Source: Stenotrophomonas maltophilia
GTDB taxonomy: Bacteria > Pseudomonadota > Gammaproteobacteria > Xanthomonadales > Xanthomonadaceae
DNA length: 64,000 nt
Direction: 5' to 3'
Assembly: GCF_002799245.1 (NCBI RefSeq)
Contig: NZ_NEQV01000001.1
Span: 489,000-552,999 of the forward strand
The stretch's first letter is position 1. Each line of letters opens with the position of its first letter. A program made the position numbers and the translations under genes. Below, in pieces: positions 1 to 9,202 of this stretch. A model generated the notes under the pieces. That model did not search any database. It was not told where the DNA came from and saw nothing but the letters and a program-made list of their open reading frames with translations.

Positions 1-188
1 GGTTGTGCACACATAAAAGACCGATCCAGACGATCAATTCGCATTCAAGTACTTGCTTTACATGACAATTCCATCACATGCCTCACCGATTTCCTAGACA
101 AAAGGGACTTGAACTATCGATTTAACGGCTCGTCGGGCTAGTTCTAACGTGCAATTTCGACACTCTGCCCGGCTTTCTTGACTGCTGA

Positions 189-3100
189 TTACGCCCCCAG
201 TTCCGTCCGGTCGATGTTCTGCCCCGCCTTGACCAACTCGTAGATCAGCCCCACCAGCGGGACCAGTGCCTGCTGGTCGTGCTTCAACACATGGGCGGCC
301 AGCGTGCTGTGCGAGTCCAATGCCCTGACCAAGGCCGACTGGACTGAGCCTTTGATGTTGCCTGCCATGGCCACATCCCGCGGGTTGTTTTTGACTTGGG
401 CCACGGTGTTGGCGTCCTCGCGCACGATGTCGGCGACGTGGTTCACCAGGGCCAATTTGTCGGTCAGTGCCGTGGCCTCACCGAAGATCGAGTTGAGCTT
501 AGCGATCACCTGACGCAAGTAGACGGGTAGCTGCGCTTGCCCACCGCCCCCAGGGCCTACGGGCTTCAGTATCAGCTTCTGATCATCACCGTCATCACCA
601 CCCAAGGCGGGCTTGTCCTGCGACTTGATGTCGAAGCCGGTCAGCAGCAACGCGCATATGTCCACCTGATCAGGCGGCACACCGTTCAAGCGCTTGGACA
701 GCAGGCGGGCGAAGCTGGCGAATCCTTCCAGGCTGGGGTCGCCGAAGTCGATGGTCTGGGCGATATAGGTGTACAGAGTGCCGAACCGGGACAACCCCGA
801 CTTGAAGTCCAGTAGCTTCTGGAGCACTTCAGCCGCCGCATTGCGCCGTGCGTCGGCCGCCTTCATACCGGCTTCGTTCCCCTGTGCCTTGGCGCCCTCG
901 AAGTCTGCCTCCGCGGCCTGGATGGCGGTGCGGGCGGCTTTCAGCGCATCGTTGAACCGCTGGGTAGGCAGGCTAGTGGCCGCGTACATATCCTTGTGCT
1001 GGGCTTGGTCGCCTGCGGCGTAGGCCGCGGCTGACTTGAAGCGGATGGCCGTGTACGTCTCTACCTCGCGTTGCGTGTAGACCCCCACCTTGTCCAGGTC
1101 GGCTTGCAGGTCATAGACCACGTTGGGATCTTGCGCTTTCTCAATCTTGGCGCCTGCGTCATACATGGCGAAGGCGTCGAGGATCGACTGCGGATCGTTG
1201 ACGAAGTCCACGACGAAGGTCGTGTCCTTGCCGGGCGCGGTGCGGTTGAGTCGGGAGAGCGTCTGGACAATCTCCACCGGGTTGGCGATCTTCTTGTCCA
1301 AGTACATTGCGCACAGCTTGGGCTGGTCGAAGCCGGTCTGGAACTTGTTGGCCACGATCATGACCCGGAACTCAGGACGATCGAACACCTTGCGCAGGTC
1401 GGTACCGTACTGACGAGGGTTCATGGTGCTTTCGGTAAACTGCTCATCGTCCTGCGCCGCGAACGGGTCGTTCTTCAATTGCTCGTCGGAGGCGTGCATG
1501 ACCTCATTGCCCGTGAGTGAGCCGGAGAACGCCACCAGCGCTTGGTAGGGCTTGTGCTGCGGGTTGGCCCTGATATACGCGTCGAATGCCTTCTTGTAGC
1601 GCACGGCGGCCGCGCGCGAGGACGTCACGATCATGGCCTTAGCCGTGCCCCCCAGCAAAGGGGCTACGTTGGCCGCGAAGTGCTCGACGATGAACTCGAC
1701 CTTCTGGGTGACGTTCGTGGCATGGAGCGAGAGCCACTTGGCCAGCGCCCGCTTGGCCGCCTTACCCTCCACGCGCTTGCCGTCCTTCTCAGGCTCGGCC
1801 ATGTTGAACGCCGTCTTGTAGGGCAAGTAGCCCTGCAGCACATCGAGGATGAAGCCTTCCTCGATGGCCTGGCGCATCGGGTACTTGTCGAAGGACACGG
1901 GCAGGTTGTCCTCCTTACTAGCCGGCTTGCCCGGATCAGGGCGCGTGCCGAACAGCGTCAACGTGGCGTGCTTCGGCGTGGCAGTAAACGCGAAGTAGGA
2001 GACGTTATTGGGGCGCACGCGCGAGGACTGAATTTTCTCCAGTAGCTCCTCGACGGTGAGTCCTTCCATGGCCTTGGCGTCGCGGAGGGCAAGCGTGGCC
2101 TGCAGCTTGGAGGCGGCGGTGCCGGTCTGGCTGGTGTGGGCCTCGTCGATGATTACGGCGAAGTTGCGGTCAGCGAGTTTCCCGTTGGTCAGGATCTGCT
2201 CCATCGCGTAAGGGAAAGTTTGGATGGTCACCACGATGATGGGGGTGCCACGTTCCAGAGCTTCGGCAAGTTCCTTGGACTTGCTGACGCCGCTGTCCTT
2301 CTCCCCGATGGCCGCGATCAGATCCTTCTGATGATCGATCTGCTGGACTGCGTACTGGAGCTGCTTGTCGAGCACCGTGCGATCGGTGACCACGATGACC
2401 GAGTGGAACAGGTTGACGCCAGCATCGGTGCGCAGGCGGATCAGGTCATGCGCCGTCCAGGCGATGGTACTGGTCTTACCGGAGCCTGCCGAGTGTTCGC
2501 ACAGGTAGGACTGGCCAGGGCCCTTGGCCTTGGCGTCGTCGATCATGCGGGTGACCGCTTTCCACTGGTGGAAGCGCGGGAAGATCTGCGTCTCCTTGCG
2601 GGAGTGGTTGCCAGCCACGTCCACCACGTCCTTCTTTTCGGTGTACACGAAGCCATGGAAGATCCGCAGCCAGTTGTCGCGCTGGCAGACCTGCTCCCAG
2701 AAGTGGGCGACCGGATACTCACCGTCCTCGCGGATGGGGTTGCCCGCCCGACCGTCCCGGCCTTGGTTGAAGGGTAGGAAGTAAGAGTTCTGGCCATCCA
2801 GCTTGGTGCACATCTGGATGTCGCTGTCGGACATGGCGAAGTGAACGACGGCGCCACGCTTGAAGATCAGCAGGGGTTCAACGCGGCTCGTGGTTGGATC
2901 CACGGGCAGTCGATCGTTCTTGTACTGCTCGACAGCAGCCGAGGCGGACTGGGTGAAGTCGGTCTTGACCTCTACGGTCGCCACCGCAAGACCGTTGATG
3001 AAGAACACCAGGTCGATGGCAAGCGTGCTGCCGGGGCGGTACTTCAACTGCGGCACCACGCGCAGAATGTTGGCGTTGTAGCGGTCCCAGGCCGACGGAT

Positions 3101-3443
3101 CGCGCGTGTCCTCAGGCAGGCCTTCGCTCAGACTGATTTCGCCTGCCCCTGCGATCTTCACACCATGGCGCAGGATGTGGACGGTGCCCTCCTTGTCCAA
3201 GGCCTGGGCAAGGCGGTCCATGAGAGTGGTGACCGCCTTTTCGCCATTGCTCGCCACCAGCTTTTCCCACCTCGAAGGCTGTGTGGTCTGGATCCATGCC
3301 ACAAGGTCTTCCGGGTAGAGCGCATGGTTCTGGTCGTAGTCGTTGGTATCGCCTATCTTCCAGCCGCGCGCGGCGAGTTGCTTGACGATGTACGTCTCGA
3401 AGTATTTCTCGCGGTGGGCGGTGTCGGTGAAGGCAGGATGCAT
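189..3443 (-). CDS. hsdR: Type I restriction enzyme R subunit (HsdR)
   Basis: Motor and nuclease subunit of a type I restriction-modification complex; it translocates and cuts DNA lacking the host methylation pattern. In the 1084-residue product I see an N-terminal PD-(D/E)xK-like nuclease core (AIDLVFFINGLAVATVEVK, about residues 142-160), Walker A GSGKT at 320-324, a DEAH box at 433-436, the helicase motif FTATP, and a late QTLSRLNRT arginine-finger motif. The length is normal for the family and all motifs look intact. It is the last gene of hsdM-hsdS-hsdR, starting 9 bp after hsdS. Base composition is less GC-rich than the chromosome to the right, consistent with acquisition. Confidence 0.95.
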   Translation of the reverse strand: MHPAFTDTAHREKYFETYIVKQLAARGWKIGDTNDYDQNHALYPEDLVAWIQTTQPSRWEKLVASNGEKAVTTLMDRLAQALDKEGTVHILRHGVKIAGAGEISLSEGLPEDTRDPSAWDRYNANILRVVPQLKYRPGSTLAIDLVFFINGLAVATVEVKTDFTQSASAAVEQYKNDRLPVDPTTSRVEPLLIFKRGAVVHFAMSDSDIQMCTKLDGQNSYFLPFNQGRDGRAGNPIREDGEYPVAHFWEQVCQRDNWLRIFHGFVYTEKKDVVDVAGNHSRKETQIFPRFHQWKAVTRMIDDAKAKGPGQSYLCEHSAGSGKTSTIAWTAHDLIRLRTDAGVNLFHSVIVVTDRTVLDKQLQYAVQQIDHQKDLIAAIGEKDSGVSKSKELAEALERGTPIIVVTIQTFPYAMEQILTNGKLADRNFAVIIDEAHTSQTGTAASKLQATLALRDAKAMEGLTVEELLEKIQSSRVRPNNVSYFAFTATPKHATLTLFGTRPDPGKPASKEDNLPVSFDKYPMRQAIEEGFILDVLQGYLPYKTAFNMAEPEKDGKRVEGKAAKRALAKWLSLHATNVTQKVEFIVEHFAANVAPLLGGTAKAMIVTSSRAAAVRYKKAFDAYIRANPQHKPYQALVAFSGSLTGNEVMHASDEQLKNDPFAAQDDEQFTESTMNPRQYGTDLRKVFDRPEFRVMIVANKFQTGFDQPKLCAMYLDKKIANPVEIVQTLSRLNRTAPGKDTTFVVDFVNDPQSILDAFAMYDAGAKIEKAQDPNVVYDLQADLDKVGVYTQREVETYTAIRFKSAAAYAAGDQAQHKDMYAATSLPTQRFNDALKAARTAIQAAEADFEGAKAQGNEAGMKAADARRNAAAEVLQKLLDFKSGLSRFGTLYTYIAQTIDFGDPSLEGFASFARLLSKRLNGVPPDQVDICALLLTGFDIKSQDKPALGGDDGDDQKLILKPVGPGGGGQAQLPVYLRQVIAKLNSIFGEATALTDKLALVNHVADIVREDANTVAQVKNNPRDVAMAGNIKGSVQSALVRALDSHSTLAAHVLKHDQQALVPLVGLIYELVKAGQNIDRTELGA

Positions 3444-3452
3444 GGCGTGTCC

Positions 3453-4733
3453 TTAGGCCGCAGGGCGCAGGTCGATCTTGCCGGTGACGGCAGCGGTAAT
3501 GAGGGCGGTGCGGTGTTCGCGGAGCAATTCGATCGAGCGTTCGGTCTTGGCGATCAGAGTGTCAATGCGGGAGGTAGCGCGGTCGAGATGGGCGACGATG
3601 GCCTCAGCTTCACCATCCCTGGGGCGCGGTACCTGAATGGAGAGAAACGGGCCAGGTCGAATGGTCTTGCGCAGGCCCTTGTAGAAGGGCTTAAGGCGCT
3701 TGTACTCGTCCACGTGGAGAAAGAAGTAGTAGAGGTAGCGCGCCCAGAGGTCGCTCTGTGGCCGGAAAACCGTATACGCGCCCGTCAGCATCCCGTCCTG
3801 TTGGGCCACGCCGACGGTCCTCGGCGTTTCGTCCATGTCGAACAGGCAGAAGACCATCTCGCCTGCGGAAATGCGCTGGTAGCCATCGAATGAAGCAGGC
3901 ATCTTGCCGGTGGGATTTTCCAGGTCTCGCTCAATCACGCCCTGCAAGGTGAGCGAAAGCAGCCTGGTATTCGCGCTGGCGGTACCAACGATGTCCCGAC
4001 GAAGCTGAAGGAACGACTTGAGTGGTGCGGTATCCCACGTCACGGGGACCTCCCCCAGCCACTCAACCCCGCTGTCCTTCATCGGCGCACCACGATCCAG
4101 CCCCTTGGTCACGGCATGCGTAATCATGGCCTGGCGCTTCTCGCGCAGCAGCTCGATGAAGTGGGTCTTCTTGGCGACCAGGGCGTCGATACGGGTGGTT
4201 GCGCGGTCGAGGTGGGCGACGATGGCGTCCTGTTCCGGCCGAGGTGGAATGAGTACGGGGAACAGGCGAAATTTATCTGCCTCAAGATCCCACTGGCCCA
4301 CACGGATCCCCTTTGAGATCGACTGGTAGCCAGTGATGTATGGAACGCTCCGCAACAGGTGGTGGAGGTAGGCGTTATTGCCGTCATGAAGCTTTGTGTA
4401 GACGTAGTATGCGGGGCTCACAATGCCGCGCAGGCTTGAGACGGCAATCGATCCTTGCCACGTCTTCATTTTGTTCGTGACTAGGTCGCCATCCACGACT
4501 AGCTGGTAGCCGCTCAGATCTTCTGACGCACGATTTTTGTTGTCGTCCCGCGAGCTCTTTTCAATGACACCATGGTCACGATAGACAGAGAGGAGCGTCT
4601 CCTCGGGGTATCCCGTAATCTTCTTCTGCCTGTACATGGACCACAGAGGTTTCACCACCCAATGGGTGGGCACATTCCCAAGCCACGGCGCGCCAGATGA
4701 CTTGAACGCCTTGTGGTAAAGGGCGGGGGTCAT
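3453..4733 (-). CDS. hsdS: Type I restriction enzyme specificity subunit (HsdS)
   Basis: DNA-recognition subunit that sets the bipartite target of both the methylase and the nuclease. The 426-residue protein has the usual duplicated architecture: two target-recognition domains each opening with a WLG(N/E)VP motif (about residues 17 and 224) and each followed by a conserved helical spacer containing IVAHLDRAT(T/S)RID and ELLRE. The two spacers are near-identical while the recognition domains differ, as expected of an asymmetric target. It overlaps hsdM by 4 bp (ATGA), indicating translational coupling. The target sequence cannot be read from the protein. Confidence 0.95.
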   Translation of the reverse strand: MTPALYHKAFKSSGAPWLGNVPTHWVVKPLWSMYRQKKITGYPEETLLSVYRDHGVIEKSSRDDNKNRASEDLSGYQLVVDGDLVTNKMKTWQGSIAVSSLRGIVSPAYYVYTKLHDGNNAYLHHLLRSVPYITGYQSISKGIRVGQWDLEADKFRLFPVLIPPRPEQDAIVAHLDRATTRIDALVAKKTHFIELLREKRQAMITHAVTKGLDRGAPMKDSGVEWLGEVPVTWDTAPLKSFLQLRRDIVGTASANTRLLSLTLQGVIERDLENPTGKMPASFDGYQRISAGEMVFCLFDMDETPRTVGVAQQDGMLTGAYTVFRPQSDLWARYLYYFFLHVDEYKRLKPFYKGLRKTIRPGPFLSIQVPRPRDGEAEAIVAHLDRATSRIDTLIAKTERSIELLREHRTALITAAVTGKIDLRPAA

Positions 4734-6802
4734 TCCGCCACCTCATCCAGCAGTGCGGCGATTTCAGCCTCAACGGCCTTCAACTCTGAGTCGATTTCGT
4801 GCAGGTCACGCGGCGGAACGTATTTGTAGAAGTAGCGGTTGAAGTTGATCTCGTAGCCGACCTTGCCGCGCTGGCCATCCTCATCATCCGTAAAGCTGGC
4901 GTCCACCCATGCGTCGGACACGTGGGGCAGTACTTCGGCAGCCATGTAGGTGTCGATGGGCTGGTCCAGCGGGACAGTCTCGAAATCTTCCAGGTCCTTG
5001 TCGGCAACGAGGTTGCCATCGGCGTCCACCACTTCTGGTGCCTTGTCGTCTCGCACACCCAAAGCGCTCTCCAGAGCCGTCGCTAGAGCCTTTGCGATCT
5101 TCGGCAAGCCAGCCTTCTTGGCCAGAGCTGGCAAGGTGGCGAACCAGGTATAGGGGTAAGTCTGGCCCAGATGCTTGCGCAGCAGAGTGAGCCAACCGGA
5201 TTGCTCAGTCTCATCAAGCTTGGCGAAGGCCTTGCTGGTCGCCAAGGTGGCAAGACCTTCCTCAGTCACCTTGGCGACCAGGCGCAGCGGTCGCTGGACC
5301 TTGATCCGGCGATAGCCGAAATCGCGATAGTCCACGATCCGCACATTCTCCCCGGGTGTGTAGTCGGCATAGAGCCGTGCGATGTCCTGGATCTGCCCGT
5401 CGCTCAGGTAGCGGCGCTTGTTACCTTCGGCCTTACGCATGGGGCTGTGCATCTCGGTAGCGTCGATCAGCTGGATCTTGCCGCGGCGGTCCTCTGGCTT
5501 GTTGTTGGTCAGCAGCCAGATGTAAGTACCGATACCGGTACGGAAGAAGATGTCGTTTGGCAAGGCGACAATGGTTTCGACGTAGTCCTTCTCGAGCAGC
5601 CACCGGCGGATCTGCGACTCGCTATGGCCATGACCACCTGCGGTGCCGGTGAACAGGGGCGAGCCCGACAGGATGATGGCCGCGCGGCCGCCGCCCTTGT
5701 TGGGGTGCTCCAGCTTAGAGATCAGGTGTTGAATGAAGAGCATTGAGCCGTCGGACACGCGCGGGGTGCCTGCACCGAAACGTCCCTCGAAGCCCTTTTC
5801 CTTGGCTTCGCGTTCGACGAACGCCTGGTCCTTCTCCCACTTCTTGCCGAAGGGCGGGTTGGAGAGGCAGTAGTGGAAGCGCTGGCCTGCGTAGGCATCC
5901 TGAGAGAGCGTGGATTTGGGGCCGGCGACGTTGGCCGACAGGTCACGAGAGGGTTCGGTTTCCAGGCGACGCAGCAGCATGTTGGCGAGCGCGACCGCGT
6001 GGGTTTCCGGTTCCAGTTCCTGGCCGAACGGGATCAGGACGGGCGGGGCCTTGCCCTGAGCGGCGAAGCCGTCGACGTAGTTCATGGCATCGGTGAGGAA
6101 GCCGCCGGTGCCGCAAGTGGGATCGTAAAGGGTGCGGATCAGGCCGGGACTGTTGCGAAAGAGCGCATCGTCCGGATCGAGCAACAGAGTGGTGGCCAGG
6201 TGAACGACATCGCGTGGCGTCATGAAATCTTCGGCCGCCTCGTTGACCTCGGAGCCGAACCGGCGGATCAGGTGCTCGTAGATGTTGGACATCACCCGGT
6301 CGGGCACGACATCCGGATGCAGGTCGGTATTGGCGAAGTTCTGGCAGATCTTGAACAAGATGTCGGCGCGGGCGAGCCGGGCGATCGTGTCGGTGAAGTT
6401 GAACTGGTCGAAGATGACGCGTGCGTTGTCTGAGAAGGCGGCGACATAGGCCTCGAGGTTCGACTTGGTCTTGGTCGCACCCAAAGTAGCCAGCGAGTAC
6501 TGCGAGGTGTTGTAGAACGGAAGGCCGGCCTTCTGGCGCAGGATCAAGTCGGTATCCAGGCCCTTGTCCTTGAACTTGGCGTGGGTCTCGCGGACGACAT
6601 CGCGCGTGGGTTCCAGCACGCATTCAAGGCGGCGCAGCAGCGTGAACGGCAGGATGATCTTGCCGAAGTCGGTGTGTTTGAAGTCGCCCCACAGGTCCTC
6701 GGCATTTTTCCAGATGAAGCTGGCGAGCACGGTGTCGGATGCCTTAGGGACTTCGATATGGCCCGCGGCCGTTCTGGTATCTTTCATTTGATTCATAGCC
6801 AT
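4730..6802 (-). CDS. hsdM: Type I DNA adenine methyltransferase subunit (HsdM)
   Basis: S-adenosylmethionine-dependent N6-adenine methylase that protects the host DNA and is also required for restriction. An N-terminal HsdM_N helical domain (FIWKNAEDLWGDFKHTDFG) precedes methylase motif I (DPTCGTGGF from residue 227) and catalytic motif IV NPPF (315-318). I place the start at the ATG at 6802 (MAMNQMKD); a longer open frame to 6931 exists but its extra residues look non-coding. At 690 residues it is longer than the classic form of about 500; the extra length is a C-terminal region rich in acidic helices. First gene of the hsdMSR operon, directly downstream of the recombinase module. Confidence 0.93.
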   Translation of the reverse strand: MAMNQMKDTRTAAGHIEVPKASDTVLASFIWKNAEDLWGDFKHTDFGKIILPFTLLRRLECVLEPTRDVVRETHAKFKDKGLDTDLILRQKAGLPFYNTSQYSLATLGATKTKSNLEAYVAAFSDNARVIFDQFNFTDTIARLARADILFKICQNFANTDLHPDVVPDRVMSNIYEHLIRRFGSEVNEAAEDFMTPRDVVHLATTLLLDPDDALFRNSPGLIRTLYDPTCGTGGFLTDAMNYVDGFAAQGKAPPVLIPFGQELEPETHAVALANMLLRRLETEPSRDLSANVAGPKSTLSQDAYAGQRFHYCLSNPPFGKKWEKDQAFVEREAKEKGFEGRFGAGTPRVSDGSMLFIQHLISKLEHPNKGGGRAAIILSGSPLFTGTAGGHGHSESQIRRWLLEKDYVETIVALPNDIFFRTGIGTYIWLLTNNKPEDRRGKIQLIDATEMHSPMRKAEGNKRRYLSDGQIQDIARLYADYTPGENVRIVDYRDFGYRRIKVQRPLRLVAKVTEEGLATLATSKAFAKLDETEQSGWLTLLRKHLGQTYPYTWFATLPALAKKAGLPKIAKALATALESALGVRDDKAPEVVDADGNLVADKDLEDFETVPLDQPIDTYMAAEVLPHVSDAWVDASFTDDEDGQRGKVGYEINFNRYFYKYVPPRDLHEIDSELKAVEAEIAALLDEVAE

Positions 6803-6893
6803 TTTTGAACTTGTAGAGATGATGTCGGCCCGTTGGCGCCCTGCTTGAAGCCGCTGAGATACAGAAAGATCTTCCAAATGGGTTGCAAACCGA

Positions 6894-7346
6894 TCATGTC
6901 TTTTTGGACACCCTAGGCCTCGGGATCCCACGTGGGCGTCCTGAGCGGTTCACCTCAGGCAGCGGCTTATCTAAAGCGAGAAGATCCATCCTGACGTTGT
7001 TCGCATAGGCGTTGTATTGCCATCTGCGGAACTGGTCTAACAGCCGGTTATTCGTCTCTTCTAGCCGTTTTACCTGTGCTTCCAGATCAGCAATCCGCCG
7101 GGTCGCGGAATCTAGCGTCAAGTCTCGCGGGAGTGCATCCCTTGCCTCTCGCAAGTCCTTCTGTCGCTGCTGAAACCGCTCTTTGATGGCGGGGTAGAGG
7201 TACATCGTGTGCTTCGAAATCGCTGCGACGTTCAGCACCTTTGCGACACGCTCGCAGAAAAGTGGCCAAGTGAGCTTGCCTTGCCAGCGATCTAGCTCAC
7301 GCATGATCTTTGGGAGCGTTGCCTTGGTGATGATCCTTTTTGGCAT
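6894..7346 (-). CDS. Small coiled-coil accessory protein of the recombinase module (TnpC/GmtX-like position)
   Basis: A 150-residue, very basic protein with no catalytic motif. The first 60 residues (LPKIMRELDRWQGKLTWPLFCERVAKVL) look like a small helical DNA-binding domain; residues 80-115 form a clear heptad-rich coiled coil (RRIADLEAQVKRLEETNNRL); the tail is basic. It starts 5 bp after the third recombinase gene, so it belongs to that operon. Small proteins in this place are known from Tn554-type elements (TnpC) and from gamma-mobile-trio style modules (GmtX). By position and shape it is an accessory factor for excision or integration; the exact family is my inference. Confidence 0.7.
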   Translation of the reverse strand: MPKRIITKATLPKIMRELDRWQGKLTWPLFCERVAKVLNVAAISKHTMYLYPAIKERFQQRQKDLREARDALPRDLTLDSATRRIADLEAQVKRLEETNNRLLDQFRRWQYNAYANNVRMDLLALDKPLPEVNRSGRPRGIPRPRVSKKT

Positions 7347-7351
7347 GGCGA

Positions 7352-9202
7352 TCAGGTCAGGGCCAAGGGAATTATGTTCGGACCAAGCGCCTCCATGGAG
7401 GGCATCTCCACCACATCAAGATCCATAAGGGCGCGACGAACTGGAGAGGGATCGTGCCCGTCCGGGACCCTGAGGACCGCTCCCTCCGGAATATTGGGAT
7501 GCTCCAAGGCCATCCGCATTGCCTTGACGTGCGCGAGCTTCCACTTGTGATTGTCAACCCAGCGGTCGGCGCCAAAGTCGCCATCATCATGAGCTTTCAT
7601 GGCGTGTTGGAGCAGTTTTTCCGTCTGCGTTTCCAAGAGACGAATCCGATCTAGCGTAACGTGATCGCCCTTGACGCAAACATGCTCCTTGCAGGTCATG
7701 CACTCGCGCTGTTTCTGGCACGGCGCCATGGCGTAGTCGTGCACGCACATGCCGTAGAGCGTTGCTTTGGCCGTTCCTAGCCGATCAACCCCAAGCTCCT
7801 GATATGTCACCGGCTGACGATGCTTGATGCGCTCGAGCAATGGAGCAAGCTGCATCGGAAGCAGCCCTCGGGCAGCCTCCAGGCGCTCCTCGGGCGAGCG
7901 ATGGTCGTAATGACGATTGTCGGAAACCTTTGCACGGCCAGCCCATTGCGCCAGGGTATAGTCGTCCATGCCCGCCCGCTCTGACATCGTGCTGAGCCAA
8001 TGACGGAGCTGGTGCGAGGTCAACACGATGCGCGTGCCATCCGAATTCCGCAGACCCATGCGATCAAATAGCGATAATCGGTGGCCGGCGCCCAAGCGCC
8101 TGTTCACCTCGTTAGCGTCGGGAATCCGCCATGAGTTTGGCTTGATTTCCCTCTCGCGGTTGAACTCATTCTCTCGGTGCAGGCATAGTGCGTCCCAAGC
8201 CTTCAGCACCTTCTTCTCATCCAAGAATGGCCAGTAAAAGCCACCAAACTCTTTGATGAGGTTGGACGCGCCGGCCTCTCTCGACAATTGTGCTGAGCCT
8301 TCGAACGCCGTCTTTGCTACCTCACGTGCCGGATCACCGACTTCGACCAACCGCCGGACAGCCTCTTGCACGACGTCATGCATGGCGGGTACAACCCACT
8401 TCTTCGTCGCGCCTTTGCCCTTGACCGCATGCCAGCGCAGGAACATTTGAAGCTTCCCACCTTCGTCCGCCTCCCATTGAATGCAATCAGTAGGCAGCTT
8501 GAGGACTTCGGAGATGCGGCCGGGCGCTGCCATCAGCAGGATGAAGATTGACGAGTAGAACTGGCTCTCTCGATCGTCGGCCTGGGCGAACACGTCAGCA
8601 ACTGCGAGCATTGCCTCATTAGAGGGAAGCTTTGCCATGCGATGGGCCTGCCCTGCTTCGCCGAGATCCTCGGTCAGGATGACCGGCTTCTTGAAAGGAG
8701 ACTTCCAAGCTGGCAACGACAAGACAAGACTCTTCTCACGCAAGAAGTCGAATACGGCTTGAAGTTGGAGCCCGGTTTTGTGGTGCACATCCTCGCTGGA
8801 GTAGAACTCCTTGCACTTGTTGGCGCAAACGTCCATTACCGCACCACTCAGGAGGCCGACATCTGCTCGGCTACAAGACGCCAGCAACCCTGCCTCCACG
8901 CAGCGAAGCGCCTGGAGCATCATTGCCAAGCTCTTGACCGGTCTGTGGCTATACCGGTATCTAACGTATGCCTTTGCGAACTGCATGAATGGTTCGGCGA
9001 AGGGCGTAAAGGAGTATGAGTTCAGAGGCGAAGTCTTCGTCGCGAATACAACTACGGTTTCGTTTTGCTGCCACTTGTCGCGATCCCAAGCACCACCATT
9101 CGCGAATGCTGTCAGGCTTTCTTTTGCCAAGCGGATGAACTCGGCTAGATTTTTACTTGCATCGCGCTCAGCGCGAGGCACGAATTGGACGACATCACCC
9201 AT
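7352..9202 (-). CDS. Large tyrosine recombinase with C-terminal cysteine cluster (third of module)
   Basis: Site-specific DNA strand-exchange enzyme of 616 residues. The catalytic set is readable: arginine in PGRISEVLKL, the HxxR box HQLRHW, a tryptophan in the second histidine position (QWAGRAK) and the nucleophilic tyrosine in NRHYDHRSPEE. After the catalytic domain a cysteine-rich stretch (CVHDYAMAPCQKQRECMTC) suggests a bound zinc, then a helical tail. Its size and tail resemble TnpB of Tn554-type elements. It overlaps the preceding recombinase gene by 8 bp. Three different recombinases in one operon mark this as the mobility module of an integrated element. Confidence 0.88.
   Translation of the reverse strand: MGDVVQFVPRAERDASKNLAEFIRLAKESLTAFANGGAWDRDKWQQNETVVVFATKTSPLNSYSFTPFAEPFMQFAKAYVRYRYSHRPVKSLAMMLQALRCVEAGLLASCSRADVGLLSGAVMDVCANKCKEFYSSEDVHHKTGLQLQAVFDFLREKSLVLSLPAWKSPFKKPVILTEDLGEAGQAHRMAKLPSNEAMLAVADVFAQADDRESQFYSSIFILLMAAPGRISEVLKLPTDCIQWEADEGGKLQMFLRWHAVKGKGATKKWVVPAMHDVVQEAVRRLVEVGDPAREVAKTAFEGSAQLSREAGASNLIKEFGGFYWPFLDEKKVLKAWDALCLHRENEFNREREIKPNSWRIPDANEVNRRLGAGHRLSLFDRMGLRNSDGTRIVLTSHQLRHWLSTMSERAGMDDYTLAQWAGRAKVSDNRHYDHRSPEERLEAARGLLPMQLAPLLERIKHRQPVTYQELGVDRLGTAKATLYGMCVHDYAMAPCQKQRECMTCKEHVCVKGDHVTLDRIRLLETQTEKLLQHAMKAHDDGDFGADRWVDNHKWKLAHVKAMRMALEHPNIPEGAVLRVPDGHDPSPVRRALMDLDVVEMPSMEALGPNIIPLALT

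Noticed and set aside
1..188. A stretch after hsdR that contains a weak tRNA-like arm (GGACTTGAAC), possibly an attachment site
   Set aside because: No cloverleaf, anticodon loop or acceptor stem can be completed, and no repeat pairs with it inside the window.
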